Shown: positions 24,006-32,559 of the stretch, piece after piece | Layout: each line of letters starts with the position of its first letter | Numbering within the stretch: position 1 is the first letter of the stretch | Source of the DNA: Clostridiaceae bacterium | Lineage (GTDB): Bacteria; Bacillota; Clostridia; Lachnospirales; Lachnospiraceae | Direction: 5' to 3' | Assembly (NCBI GenBank): GCA_910575795.1 | Contig: CAJTGE010000039.1 | Location: 1-38,462, forward strand | DNA length: 38,462 bases | Program-made: the position numbers and the translations under genes | The notes under the pieces: model-generated | What the model was told of the DNA's origin: nothing | What the model saw: only the letters and a program-made list of their open reading frames with translations | The model's database searches: none

Positions 24006-25301
24006 TCAGCCCAGAAAACCGCCAGGAACCGGCTCGCGTTCCCGGGAAGGCGCCTCGCCGCCGTCCCCCGCCATCACGGCCTCGATCGCATCGATGCTCC
24101 GCGGCACAACGGCCGTTAAGTTCTCGCACCCGTCCTCTGTCACCAGGCAGTTGTCCTCCAGGCGGAAGCCGATGCCCCATTCCTCGCAGTAGATCCCGAT
24201 ATCCACGCAGAACACCATGCCCGGCTCCGTCACGGACGCGTCCACGAGATCATGGACATCCCAGCCCACATGATGCGCGCCGCCGTGCCAGATATAGCGA
24301 TCCACGTCCTCATAGCGGCTGCACAGGCCGACGGCCTTTAGCTGTTCAAAATTAAATTCCCGGGCCAGACGGTCCACATCCCCCATCGCCATCCCGGGCC
24401 GGATGACAGAAAACATGTGCTCAGAGGTATTGTACGCGCACTGGTAGAGCTGGCGCTGCCGCCCGGAAAATACACCGTTGCACGGCCAGCCGCGGGAGAC
24501 GTCATTGCACAGGCCGTCATACTTGGCCCCCACGTCATTTAAAACCATATCCCCGTCCTTTGCCTGGCCGGTATATTCATGATAATGGATGCAGAAATTA
24601 TTGTCCCCTGCTGAAATGATGCTCGGAAACGCCGGCTCCAGCACGCCGTGCTGCGCCAGCGCGTAGTCAAATTCCGCCTTGTACTGGTACTCGTACATGC
24701 CCGGCCGGGAAGCGCGCATCATGGCCACGATCCCGTCCCGCGTGATCAGCGCCGCCCTGCGCATGGCTTCGATCTCGCACGGCTGCTTGATCGTGCGCAG
24801 CCTCCGGATATGCGGGGAGAGATTCAAAAGCTGCGCGGCCGGGGCCGCGCGGCGTATCCTCTCCGCCATGCAAAAAGCCTCCGTATCCTCGTCCCCGGCC
24901 TGATCCTTATACAGATCCAGCGCCACATGGGCAAAACACCCTCGTTTCAAAAGACGGTGCAGCGTCTCCCGCAGCTCGCCCGTAAAAGCCGTATGCTCAA
25001 TCCCGGACCGCTCCTTCGCCTCCGTCTCCCGCATCCGCTTCCCGCTCCAGCGCTCATCGCGGGCGTTTGGCGGAAGGATAAAAACCGTCTCCTTCACCCG
25101 CCCCCCGCTCTTCTCGGCCAAAAACACAAAGCCCTCGCAGTCAAGGCCCGTTAAGTAAACGAAATTCCGATCCGCATAAAACGGATAGTCCTCATCCGCC
25201 GTCTTTTTCTTCGCATGGCCTGAAAACAGCAAAACCAGCGTATCCTCCGGCAGGGTCCTATAAAGCCTCTGTCTGTTGCCGTAATGAAAGTCCTGCTTCA
25301 T
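24006..25301 (-). CDS. pepP: Xaa-Pro aminopeptidase
   Basis: 431 residues. The N-terminal AMP_N domain (about 1-130: YPFYADRNFVYLTGLDCEGF) precedes the M24B catalytic domain. The five metal ligands are visible: two Asp in LNDVGAKYDGLCNDVSRGWP, His in HHVGWDVHD, Glu in EPGMVFCVD and Glu in GFRLEDN. It removes N-terminal residues ahead of proline in peptides in the cytoplasm. It is the first gene of the operon with the peptide transporter, which suggests scavenging of proline-rich peptides. The ATG at 25301 follows AAAGGAGCAGGAAATACG. The tail of about 25 residues after VPRSIDAIEAVM is polar. Confidence 0.92.
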   Translation of the reverse strand: MKQDFHYGNRQRLYRTLPEDTLVLLFSGHAKKKTADEDYPFYADRNFVYLTGLDCEGFVFLAEKSGGRVKETVFILPPNARDERWSGKRMRETEAKERSGIEHTAFTGELRETLHRLLKRGCFAHVALDLYKDQAGDEDTEAFCMAERIRRAAPAAQLLNLSPHIRRLRTIKQPCEIEAMRRAALITRDGIVAMMRASRPGMYEYQYKAEFDYALAQHGVLEPAFPSIISAGDNNFCIHYHEYTGQAKDGDMVLNDVGAKYDGLCNDVSRGWPCNGVFSGRQRQLYQCAYNTSEHMFSVIRPGMAMGDVDRLAREFNFEQLKAVGLCSRYEDVDRYIWHGGAHHVGWDVHDLVDASVTEPGMVFCVDIGIYCEEWGIGFRLEDNCLVTEDGCENLTAVVPRSIDAIEAVMAGDGGEAPSREREPVPGGFLG

Positions 25302-25370
25302 CGTATTTCCTGCTCCTTTAGACTATTATCCATACTCAGTCTGAACCATTGTCTAATATGTAACAAGTTT

Positions 25371-25399
25371 ATTGTATAATTATTACGAATAAATGTCAA
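25371..25399 (-). promoter_or_regulatory. Promoter of the pepP-opp operon
   Basis: On the minus strand: -35 TTGACA (25394-25399), 17-bp spacer, -10 TACAAT (25371-25376), giving a leader of about 60 nt before pepP. Confidence 0.7.
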
Positions 25400-25437
25400 T
25401 AAATGTAAGAGGTTTTTTCGGATTTGACTAAAAGATG

Positions 25438-25628
25438 CCTGAATCCGTGAAGTTCAATTGCATAATTAGGCATAGAAAACCAAGATTTATGCTGTATTCC
25501 AGCTTTTCGAGATGCTAAAATTCTATCACCCAATGGGTGAAGAAATTTTGGTACTTCTAAATCCCAAGAGACCTTGTAAAATATGGTTCTAAAGGAAATA
25601 GTACCGACTTAAATTTCACGGATTCAGG
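25438..25628. repeat. Palindromic element D in the pepP/M13 intergenic region
   Basis: Outer 13-bp perfect arms ctgaatccgtgaa (25439-25451) and ttcacggattcag (25615-25627) enclose about 160 bp. A second hairpin at 25515-25551 pairs ctaaaattct-tcaccca with its complement around an at centre. An AACAGTTCAG-type half repeat follows at 25635-25647. It separates the leftward pepP-opp operon from the rightward M13 gene. Confidence 0.6.
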
Positions 25629-25758
25629 AGATGGGTAACAGTTCAGACGGCGGGAAATCTAAAATATAATGACTGGTACAGCGTTGCATTAATTCGCACC
25701 CCTGCCAGGCTGGCCCGGTAAATCGGCGGCGTCCGGACAAACAATCCCGCAAAAACAG

Positions 25759-25788
25759 TTGACACCCCGGCGCAATCCCTCCTATAAT
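25759..25788 (+). promoter_or_regulatory. Promoter of the M13 peptidase gene
   Basis: -35 TTGACA (25759-25764), 18-bp spacer, -10 TATAAT (25783-25788), about 80 bp before the start codon. Confidence 0.8.
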
Positions 25789-25868
25789 TAAAGTTCATAT
25801 ATCACTCAGCCTTCTATTTTGCAGGCTGTTTTACCCAGGTATCAGACAGGAAAAAGGAGAACTCATTT

Positions 25869-27917
25869 ATGAAACGATCATTACTGACCCTGCTCCTTGC
25901 CGTGCAGCTCATCGTATTCACCGGCTGCGGCGCGGCGGGACAGGACAATAATCCCCTGGAAAACGGCCTGTCCGCGCAGGGAAACAAAGTCTCCGGGCAG
26001 GAGACAGACACTGACGGCCCGCGCCTTCAGGACGATTACTATGAATTTATCAATAAAGACCTTTTAGATCAGATCGAATTGTCCGCTGCTGACGCACACT
26101 GGGACTGGTTCGGAGAGCTGGACATCGCTGCCAGCAATGAGATGGATGATATTATCCGCGGGCTGTCGCGGGATCGCACGGCCTTTGAGGCCGGCTCCAG
26201 CGAGCAGAAAATACGGGATCTGTATGAATGCGTATCGGATACAGAGAACCGCAATGAGACAGGTCTGGGGCCCCTCAAGCCGCACATTGACCGTATCCGC
26301 AATGCGCAGAGCATCGCGGAATACGTGGACGCCCTGGTAAGCCTTAGCGGCGAATACGGCTTCAGCAGCATTATCGGCGGCTACAGCATCATGCAGGACA
26401 AGGCGGACTCAGATCAGTATGCGGTCTATATGCTGTACGCCGACACCCTGATCGGCAAGGAATATATGGAAGGCGAAGGCACGCAGGCGTATGTCAGCCT
26501 GTATCAGGATTATATCGAAAATATGTTCCTGGAATTCGGCCTTGGGGAAAGCGAGGCGCGGCGTTCGGCTGATTCTGTCATGCGCCTGCTGCGCGATATC
26601 TGCGCTTCCACACTGACCATCGAACAGTCGTATGATCCGTCCCTGACGTACAATGTCTACACCGCCGGGGAGCTTCAGGAGCTTTACTCGAATGTGGATG
26701 TGGACAAAATGCTCCGGGGCCTGCGGATCGACGGCCGGGACAGCTATATTGTGATCGACGTGGAACAGGCGAAAACCGTCAATTCTCTTCTGACCGAAGA
26801 AAACTTAGAGGCTTTAAAAGCCTACTCGACCTTTGTCCTGCTCAACGACGCGGCCGAATACGGCAGCGCGGCCATGGCCAGGCTCTATAAGGGCATGGAA
26901 AACGCGCTCTACGGCATAACGCAGGAATGGGACGATGAGACGATCTGGCTGCGCCTGACGCAGGAGCTGCTGCCCTGGGATTTCGGCATGATCTATGTGG
27001 AAGAACATTTTTCTAAAGAAGATAAAGAAAACGTGGAAGAAATCATAGCCCTGATCCTGGACGAATATGAATCCATTATCATGAAGCAGGACTGGATGAG
27101 CGGGGCGACAAAACAGAAAGCCGTCCGCAAGCTGGAAACTATGAATGTCAAAATCGGATATCCGGACGAGTGGCCGGAAGAAAAGGATATGATGCAGGTC
27201 ACGCCTGTCTTTGAGGGCGGGAGCCTGATGTCCAATTTCATGCGGAGCATGAACGTCGGCGTCGAACACGGCCTGCGCCTTCTCGGAGGCAGGGCGGACA
27301 AAGAAAAGTGGGACATCCCCCCGCAGACGGTCAATGCCCTCTACGACCCGCTCAATAATGAGATCATCTTCCCCGCCGCGATCCTCCAGGCCCCCTTTTA
27401 TGACCGCGAAAACAGCCGCGGCGCCAATATGGGCGGCATAGGCTTTGTGATTGCCCATGAAGTCTCTCATGCGTTTGATTTGAACGGATCCCTGTATGAC
27501 GAATACGGCAACTACAACAACTGGTGGACCGATGAGGAACGGGCCGAATATCAGCGGCTTTCACAGACCATTATCGACTATTATAACCAGTATGAAATGA
27601 TGGGTGTTCCCGTAAACGGCGAACTGACCCTGTCGGAAAATATCGCCGACCTCGGCGCAGCGGCCTGCATCTCCTCCATCCTGGGCGATGACACCGACGC
27701 CTTAGACGACGCGTTCAGCCAGATGGCCTATAACTGGGCGGCGGAGGACACCGCGGACTTCATGCTCTACTCGCTGCGCACCGACACCCACGCGCCGAAC
27801 AAGATCCGCGTGAACGCTGTCTTAAGCTCGTGCGATGCCTTTTATGAGGCGTATGATATTGAAGAGACGGACGCGATGTACACAGCGCCGGAGGAGCGGG
27901 TGGGGATTTGGCGGTGA
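25869..27917 (+). CDS. M13-family (neprilysin-like) metallopeptidase lipoprotein
   Basis: 682 residues, full length for the family. Residues 1-20 are a lipoprotein signal with a lipobox VFTGC (Cys 20). The catalytic zinc site is IAHEVSHAFD (HExxH near residue 535), with the third ligand Glu in ENIADLGAA (near 593). The C-terminus ends in the Trp-containing GIW motif typical of M13. Such enzymes are cell-surface oligopeptidases, so it may feed a peptide importer; the neighbouring importer is divergent and damaged. RBS AAAGGAGAA precedes ATG 25869. Confidence 0.92.
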   Translation: MKRSLLTLLLAVQLIVFTGCGAAGQDNNPLENGLSAQGNKVSGQETDTDGPRLQDDYYEFINKDLLDQIELSAADAHWDWFGELDIAASNEMDDIIRGLSRDRTAFEAGSSEQKIRDLYECVSDTENRNETGLGPLKPHIDRIRNAQSIAEYVDALVSLSGEYGFSSIIGGYSIMQDKADSDQYAVYMLYADTLIGKEYMEGEGTQAYVSLYQDYIENMFLEFGLGESEARRSADSVMRLLRDICASTLTIEQSYDPSLTYNVYTAGELQELYSNVDVDKMLRGLRIDGRDSYIVIDVEQAKTVNSLLTEENLEALKAYSTFVLLNDAAEYGSAAMARLYKGMENALYGITQEWDDETIWLRLTQELLPWDFGMIYVEEHFSKEDKENVEEIIALILDEYESIIMKQDWMSGATKQKAVRKLETMNVKIGYPDEWPEEKDMMQVTPVFEGGSLMSNFMRSMNVGVEHGLRLLGGRADKEKWDIPPQTVNALYDPLNNEIIFPAAILQAPFYDRENSRGANMGGIGFVIAHEVSHAFDLNGSLYDEYGNYNNWWTDEERAEYQRLSQTIIDYYNQYEMMGVPVNGELTLSENIADLGAAACISSILGDDTDALDDAFSQMAYNWAAEDTADFMLYSLRTDTHAPNKIRVNAVLSSCDAFYEAYDIEETDAMYTAPEERVGIWR

Positions 27918-28102
27918 GGGGGGAATTCGTTTTGGCATTCAATAAGCCTTAATAGCCCTGACGCCAGCAGAGAGGTGTCAATCCTGTGGCGCTGCTCTGT
28001 GATACTGCCTGAGCAGCAGGTTATGTGAGCCCGGCGGCGGCAGTCCGGATGGGCATGGAAACATGCCCGCCTGGCCCGCTGCCTGCGGGAGTCAAAGCAT
28101 CC

Positions 28103-28786
28103 TCATGCGTCCTCCTGGTTTATCTCAGCATCGCTTATCACTATATCAACGGTTCCGAAATCGCCATCTGCGTCCTCATCCTTCTTACGTTTTCCCTTTT
28201 CTTCTGTGGAAAGCAAATCAAACCAGTCCATCTTACAGGTATTAATGCCTCCCTGGACATATTTGATCTGTTCTTTTGCATTAGCCAGTATCAGTTTCAC
28301 CTCCGCGCTGATGTCACTGTGTTCTGATATGTATTTATCAATCGTTCCGGATGCTGTATTCGCTGCTGATTCAATATAATTAATGTGTCTGTATGAACGC
28401 AAAGCCAACTCTTCTTCCTTTTCCTTAAAGTCCTTTATCGATGTTTTCTTCGTAAGCAGCCAGGAAAATATGACAGATGAAAAAATATTGAGCATAATGA
28501 TGGCAGCCGTATTACCTTCATCCACAGCAGAAATGTAGATAGAAAAAATCAAAACGATTAACGAACCTGTAAAAACATAATTATCCATATTGAACAGCGC
28601 TGCCTTTAATGATGCTGGAAACCCGCCAAGTAACTTTCCAACGCCAATCAGATAACCTGTAATACCTGACACGATAACAGCCACGATTAAGCTCACAAAT
28701 AAAAATCCTGCGCTGATATTCCCGAAATGATACAAAACCAGGCTGAGCGGTTCTGCGCTCTCCAAAACGGATATGAGATCACGCAT
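28103..28786 (-). CDS. Membrane protein paired with a Panacea-domain gene; candidate toxin
   Basis: 227 residues from ATG 28786 (MRDLISVLESAEPLSLVLYH), which overlaps the Panacea gene stop by 8 nt (ATGCGTGA) and has GGAAAG upstream; the further Met at 28810 is less likely. Three hydrophobic spans are visible (ISAGFLFVSLIVAVIVSGIT, VFTGSLIVLIFSIYISAV, NTAAIIMLNIFSSVIFSWLL), followed by a charged, helical cytoplasmic tail of about 110 residues. No known family was recognised. Panacea-domain genes usually sit beside a toxin gene, and membrane-disrupting partners are known in that group. The toxin role is inference from context. Confidence 0.6.
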   Translation of the reverse strand: MRDLISVLESAEPLSLVLYHFGNISAGFLFVSLIVAVIVSGITGYLIGVGKLLGGFPASLKAALFNMDNYVFTGSLIVLIFSIYISAVDEGNTAAIIMLNIFSSVIFSWLLTKKTSIKDFKEKEEELALRSYRHINYIESAANTASGTIDKYISEHSDISAEVKLILANAKEQIKYVQGGINTCKMDWFDLLSTEEKGKRKKDEDADGDFGTVDIVISDAEINQEDA

Positions 28787-29225
28787 AATTCTTTCCAATC
28801 CTTTCTCCATAATAGTCCCGCATATCTTTCATCGAAATTGGATTTCTGGAATACTCAGATGGGCTGCAACCCATTCTTGCGTGTTCCCACGGATATTCAC
28901 GGTGCGTTAATGATTCCAGTTCATCTCCCGTATAATCGCCATAAATATCATACACTTTATCCATCAAATCAATCTCTGAGGAGGTAAACAGTTCCTTGTT
29001 TTCCGGCGCCTGGGGAATGGATGTCCACCCCCATTCCCTGTACTGCGCATACAAATCAGGCGAAACAGGGCCATGGATCCATGCTTCAAAGCGGTTCGGC
29101 ATCATCGGCTGCCCATGGTTGGCCAGATGCCATGCCTGTGCATAATAGCACAATTTTTCTAATTTTTTGTGGGTCATTGACCCTTTACTCAAAAAATATT
29201 GTGCCACATAACGTACATCAACCAT
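28779..29225 (-). CDS. Panacea-domain (DUF4065, SocA/GepA-like) protein, putative antitoxin
   Basis: 148 residues, normal for the family. The domain core is clear: VRYVAQYFLSKGSMTHKKLE-KLCYYAQAW, EAWIHGPVSPDLYAQYR, and the ending region LTHREYPWEHAR. Panacea-domain proteins act as antitoxins to many unrelated toxins and also occur in phages. It is translated ahead of the membrane protein gene and overlaps it by 8 nt. A promoter lies just upstream at 29265-29293. The ribosome binding site lies in AAGGAAGGGGGG before ATG 29225. Confidence 0.85.
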   Translation of the reverse strand: MVDVRYVAQYFLSKGSMTHKKLEKLCYYAQAWHLANHGQPMMPNRFEAWIHGPVSPDLYAQYREWGWTSIPQAPENKELFTSSEIDLMDKVYDIYGDYTGDELESLTHREYPWEHARMGCSPSEYSRNPISMKDMRDYYGERIGKNYA

Positions 29226-29264
29226 AACCGCCCCCCCTTCCTTTTGTCTGTTAGATAATATAAA

Positions 29265-29293
29265 ATATTACCATGTATCTTAAAATGTGTCAA
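29265..29293 (-). promoter_or_regulatory. Promoter of the Panacea/membrane-protein pair
   Basis: On the minus strand: -35 TTGACA (29288-29293), 17-bp spacer, -10 TAATAT (29265-29270), about 40 bp before the start codon. Confidence 0.7.
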
Positions 29294-29333
29294 TTTATCG
29301 CAGCGTGTCAGGGAAACAATCGATTTAGAACGT

Positions 29334-29360
29334 GTAACCATTCAGGATAGCCTGAACGGC
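29334..29360. repeat. Degenerate AACAGTTCAG-type palindrome
   Basis: gtaaccattcag followed after a short spacer by cctgaacggc repeats the pattern of the copy at 7071-7099. It lies upstream of the Panacea promoter. Confidence 0.5.
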
Positions 29361-29485
29361 TCCAAGTACAGCCTCTCATACAGTCAGAATTTTTACCAGC
29401 TATTTATTATATATAATTATAGAACATTAGTTCTGTTTTGTCAAGCGTAAATTAAAAAGAGTCTTTAATTATACCATAATCTGTC

Positions 29486-29621
29486 ATAACAGTTCAGATA
29501 GGTCTGCACACATGCTGCGCTGACCGTACGAAAGTGTAGTGGCCGCAGGTATACGGCCCATCGCGAAGCGATTCTAAATGGCCGTATGCCGTAACAGTTC
29601 AGAAGTTATCTGAACTGTTAC
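29486..29621. repeat. Composite AACAGTTCAG repeat unit with internal hairpins
   Basis: It begins with ataacagttcagata (29486-29500) and ends with 13-bp perfect arms GTAACAGTTCAGA / TCTGAACTGTTAC around agtta (29591-29621). Between them lies a ggtatacggcc / ggccgtatgcc stem with a tcgc-gaa-gcga hairpin in its loop. No coding potential. It lies downstream of the dlt operon, where the terminator would be expected; no separate T-tract hairpin was found there. Confidence 0.6.
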
Positions 29622-29702
29622 AATCCGTCATCATACACATCCAATATCATGAGCTATCGCCCACAGATCTTCTATTACCGGATTCCCGCCGCTCTTTCTC
29701 CG

Positions 29703-29819
29703 TCAAAACTGATTATAAATAAACTCCGGCGCAGACGATAAGTCCGCATGCAACAGATACAGGCATATTGCCGCCATGAAAAACCACAGCCTTAGCCCAT
29801 ACCACAGCGCATCTCCCAT
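29703..29819 (-). CDS. dltX: DltX-like small membrane protein
   Basis: 38 residues: MGDALWYGLRLWFFMAAICL, then a short linker and the C-terminus PEFIYNQF. One membrane span and a C-terminal F-I-Y-N-(E/Q)-F motif define DltX, which assists transfer of D-alanine from DltC through DltB. ATG at 29817-29819 begins one base after the dltD stop, with GAGGAG (the last dltD codons) as ribosome binding site. DltX is usually encoded ahead of dltA; here it follows dltD. Its short length makes it easy to overlook, but motif and position agree. Confidence 0.75.
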   Translation of the reverse strand: MGDALWYGLRLWFFMAAICLYLLHADLSSAPEFIYNQF

Positions 29820-29820
29820 A

Positions 29821-31041
29821 TCACTCCTCAGCGCCGCTCTGATAAAACCGATACACCGCCTCATCCACATACACCCATCCTTTCCAGCCCAGATGCATCA
29901 CATCCTTTAAAAAATACGGCTCATACTCCTTCCCTGAAAAATCGGCCAGGGGAACCTGATATTCCTCGCAGATATCGCGAATCTTCTGATAATACCCTTC
30001 CCGATCCTCCTTTGGAAAACCGGTCCAGTCATACCATTTTCCATTCACCGGGATGCTGACGATCAGCGGCTGTATCCCCGTCTCCCGGCAGACCTCCAGA
30101 AACAGGCGCAGATCCCCGTATTCCGGGGAATCCATATAGCTGTCTTTCGCCTGGCCCCCCTTTCGCTTTTCCAGCGCGTCGCGCACATATGTATCATAAT
30201 ACGCGTCAAAAATGTAATACTCATTATTCGTACACGCCCTTTTCCCCGCCGCCTCCGCCTCAGGAAGAAGCGCCAGGAAATCCAGCTCCCCAGCCTTAAC
30301 CGCATCCTGCGCTTCCACGCCCGGCGAATTGGCCGCCCCCGCCTTATCCGGCGCTTTTGCAGCCCCCGCAGGCTCCAGCGCATTTGCCAGCGTATGAACC
30401 GCTTTGAGATCCATAAACCGGCTGTAAAGTCCCATCTCCACCCGTTCCGCCAGGTTTAGCGTGTGCTCCAGAACCGCCCGCCTCACTTTTTGCATCCGCT
30501 CAAGCTGCGCCGGATCCGCTGTCAGCAGCGCTTCCATCCGCTCCGCCACCCGTTTCTTTAACGGCCCCGAAATAGCCGGGTTCTTCATAAACGCCGCATA
30601 CGCCTCCTCCGAAAAACGGCTCGCATACGTTTCCGGCGCGAGATGGGCTTTGGTAAACCACTGAGGCGACAGGATCAGCACCGCCTTTTTGTCTTTGATA
30701 TACGGTTCAAGCGCCCCTGCGTTTACCGCATGGTGTATGCTCTGCATATAGCCCCTTCCAATCAAAATCATATTGAAATCCGACTGCCCGTTTCGGAACA
30801 GATATTGAGGAAAGGCGGCGACATCCTCTGCGGCGAACAGCTCTGACGAGCCAAAGACCGGGATCGTCTGTTCCCCCAAAACCAATTCCATGGCCTCCAT
30901 ACAGGAATTGCGCTCATCCACATTCCGGTATATCAGCTCTGCCCGACATTCTTCCAATTTTCTTACATCATGCCAATACAGGCCTGCTGCAGCCGCAAAA
31001 AGGCAAAGCGCCGCCGCCAGAGCGGCTGTCATCCGTTTCAT
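29821..31041 (-). CDS. dltD: D-alanyl transfer protein DltD
   Basis: 406 residues. An N-terminal membrane anchor (MTAALAAALCLFAAAAGLYW) is followed by an SGNH-type extracellular domain. The catalytic GSSE motif is in IPVFGSSELF (near residue 66), and the Asp-His of the other end is in DVMHLGWKGW (near 383). It completes D-alanine transfer to the surface polymer outside the membrane. An Ala/Gly/Lys-rich insert near residues 225-245 (PAGAAKAPDKAGAANSPG) is unusual and looks like a flexible, recently expanded loop. Start overlaps dltC by 4 nt. Confidence 0.9.
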   Translation of the reverse strand: MKRMTAALAAALCLFAAAAGLYWHDVRKLEECRAELIYRNVDERNSCMEAMELVLGEQTIPVFGSSELFAAEDVAAFPQYLFRNGQSDFNMILIGRGYMQSIHHAVNAGALEPYIKDKKAVLILSPQWFTKAHLAPETYASRFSEEAYAAFMKNPAISGPLKKRVAERMEALLTADPAQLERMQKVRRAVLEHTLNLAERVEMGLYSRFMDLKAVHTLANALEPAGAAKAPDKAGAANSPGVEAQDAVKAGELDFLALLPEAEAAGKRACTNNEYYIFDAYYDTYVRDALEKRKGGQAKDSYMDSPEYGDLRLFLEVCRETGIQPLIVSIPVNGKWYDWTGFPKEDREGYYQKIRDICEEYQVPLADFSGKEYEPYFLKDVMHLGWKGWVYVDEAVYRFYQSGAEE

Positions 31042-31274
31042 CGCCCCAGTCTCCCCTGGATCAGCCCAATGATTTTATCAGGCGTATCCACATCCTCCCG
31101 TTCGATCTCCGACGGCGACAGGATAAGCCCGAACCGATCCTCGATCTCAAACAATAGCTCCGCAAACGTAAGAGAATCCAAAAGCCCCGTCTCAAAGAGC
31201 CGTACCCCGCGATCCTCCCTTACCATATCATCCTCACATACCTCCGCCAGCATATCCAGAATCTTCTCTTCCAT
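31038..31274 (-). CDS. dltC: D-alanyl carrier protein DltC
   Basis: 78 residues. An acyl-carrier fold with the phosphopantetheine site Ser in GLLDSLTFAELLFEIEDRFG. DltA loads D-alanine onto the prosthetic arm, and DltB accepts it at the membrane. RBS GGAGGAGAG precedes ATG 31274. It overlaps dltD by 4 nt (ATGA). A 109-bp gap to dltB is the only larger spacing in this operon. Confidence 0.93.
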   Translation of the reverse strand: MEEKILDMLAEVCEDDMVREDRGVRLFETGLLDSLTFAELLFEIEDRFGLILSPSEIEREDVDTPDKIIGLIQGRLGR

Positions 31275-31383
31275 CTCTCCTCCAACCTCTCTTTCTTAAA
31301 TATAACCGCGTCAACAAACGCAAACATAACCGCCCGGGCCGCCTGTCCACGACGAAATGAGCCCCATATATCCTTCTTGACGG

Positions 31384-32559
31384 TTACAGATAAATCCGCA
31401 CCGCCCTCCAGGCTTCCTCCAGATAACCGGAAAAAATCAGGAAGCCAAACATCGCCATATTGAGCGTCACAAACCAGGATACCGCCTTATACCATCCCTT
31501 TTCCCTGTTTTCACGGTAAAAACCCGATTTTTTCTGATAAATTTCCGTCGCCGCCATCAAAACCCCGTGATACAGACCATACGCGATATACTGGGCCTTT
31601 AACCCGTGCCAGAGGCCCATCACCGCCATATTGAACATCAGTCCGGCCGCCGCGCCGTCCAAACGCTTTTTAAACCTCTTTTTCCGGGCTGAATCAAGCA
31701 TAAACCGGGTAAATATAAAGTCCCGGAACCACGAGGACAGCGTGATATGCCAGCGGCTCCAGAAATCCTTCATATCCACGCTCAGAAACGGCCGGTTAAA
31801 ATTATCCGGCATACGGATGCCCAGCATATAACTCACGCCTGCCGCCATATGGCTGTAGCCGGCAAAATCAAAGAAGAGATACAGCCCGTACACATATGCA
31901 TATCCCGCCAGATAAATCGGCTTATAGCGCCCGGCGAACACATCAGCCAGAAGCTTATAACACAAGGCGGAGCACACGATTTTATAAAACATCCCCAGAA
32001 CCAGCTTATAGATCCCGGCCGACGCCAGAGCCGCATACTCGCTTCTCATATAAATTCTCCTGCTGTCCTCTGCAAAACGCCGGCTCCGGTCAATGGGCCC
32101 GGAGCTTAAACACGGGAAAAATAAAATAAACTCCAGAAATTCCGCCTCGTCGATTTCCTTTATCACCCCGTCATAGATCTCAATCACAACCTGGATGACC
32201 CGGAACACGATGTAGGAAATCCCCAGAAAGGCAAACCAGTTTTTCCCGTACAGGCCCGATATCTTGCATACCAGAAGCGGCGCCAGGGCAATGAACACTG
32301 CATGCCCGTACAGATACCGGTTCCGCCCGTACCGCGCCCGAAAAAACAGGTAAAACCGGACCAGATACACCGAGAGGGCCGCATACGCCAAAAGATACAA
32401 AAGCTCTCCCGGAGATTTCCGGTATACGGCCCAGATAAAAAACGCCGTCAGAAGCCTCCGGTACCCGCGAAGCGGCCGTTCAAGGTATCCCAAAACCATG
32501 GCCGGGAGCAGCAGGAGAAATACATATACAAAAAAGGAATACCCGGAAAAGAAGCTCAT
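31384..32559 (-). CDS. dltB: D-alanyl transporter/acyltransferase DltB (MBOAT)
   Basis: 391 residues, multi-pass membrane protein of the MBOAT family. The catalytic His is in MAVMGLWHGLKAQYIAYGLY (near residue 315), and the family core SGPIDRSRRF lies near residue 155, with FFDFAGYSHMAAGVSYMLGI (near 235) and FWSRWHITLSSWFRDFIF (near 270). It moves D-alanyl groups from DltC across the membrane. The start overlaps the dltA stop by 4 nt. Confidence 0.93.
   Translation of the reverse strand: MSFFSGYSFFVYVFLLLLPAMVLGYLERPLRGYRRLLTAFFIWAVYRKSPGELLYLLAYAALSVYLVRFYLFFRARYGRNRYLYGHAVFIALAPLLVCKISGLYGKNWFAFLGISYIVFRVIQVVIEIYDGVIKEIDEAEFLEFILFFPCLSSGPIDRSRRFAEDSRRIYMRSEYAALASAGIYKLVLGMFYKIVCSALCYKLLADVFAGRYKPIYLAGYAYVYGLYLFFDFAGYSHMAAGVSYMLGIRMPDNFNRPFLSVDMKDFWSRWHITLSSWFRDFIFTRFMLDSARKKRFKKRLDGAAAGLMFNMAVMGLWHGLKAQYIAYGLYHGVLMAATEIYQKKSGFYRENREKGWYKAVSWFVTLNMAMFGFLIFSGYLEEAWRAVRIYL

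Noticed and set aside
26814..27470. Long leftward frame inside the M13 peptidase gene
   Set aside because: Antisense shadow of a clear full-length metallopeptidase; no independent support.
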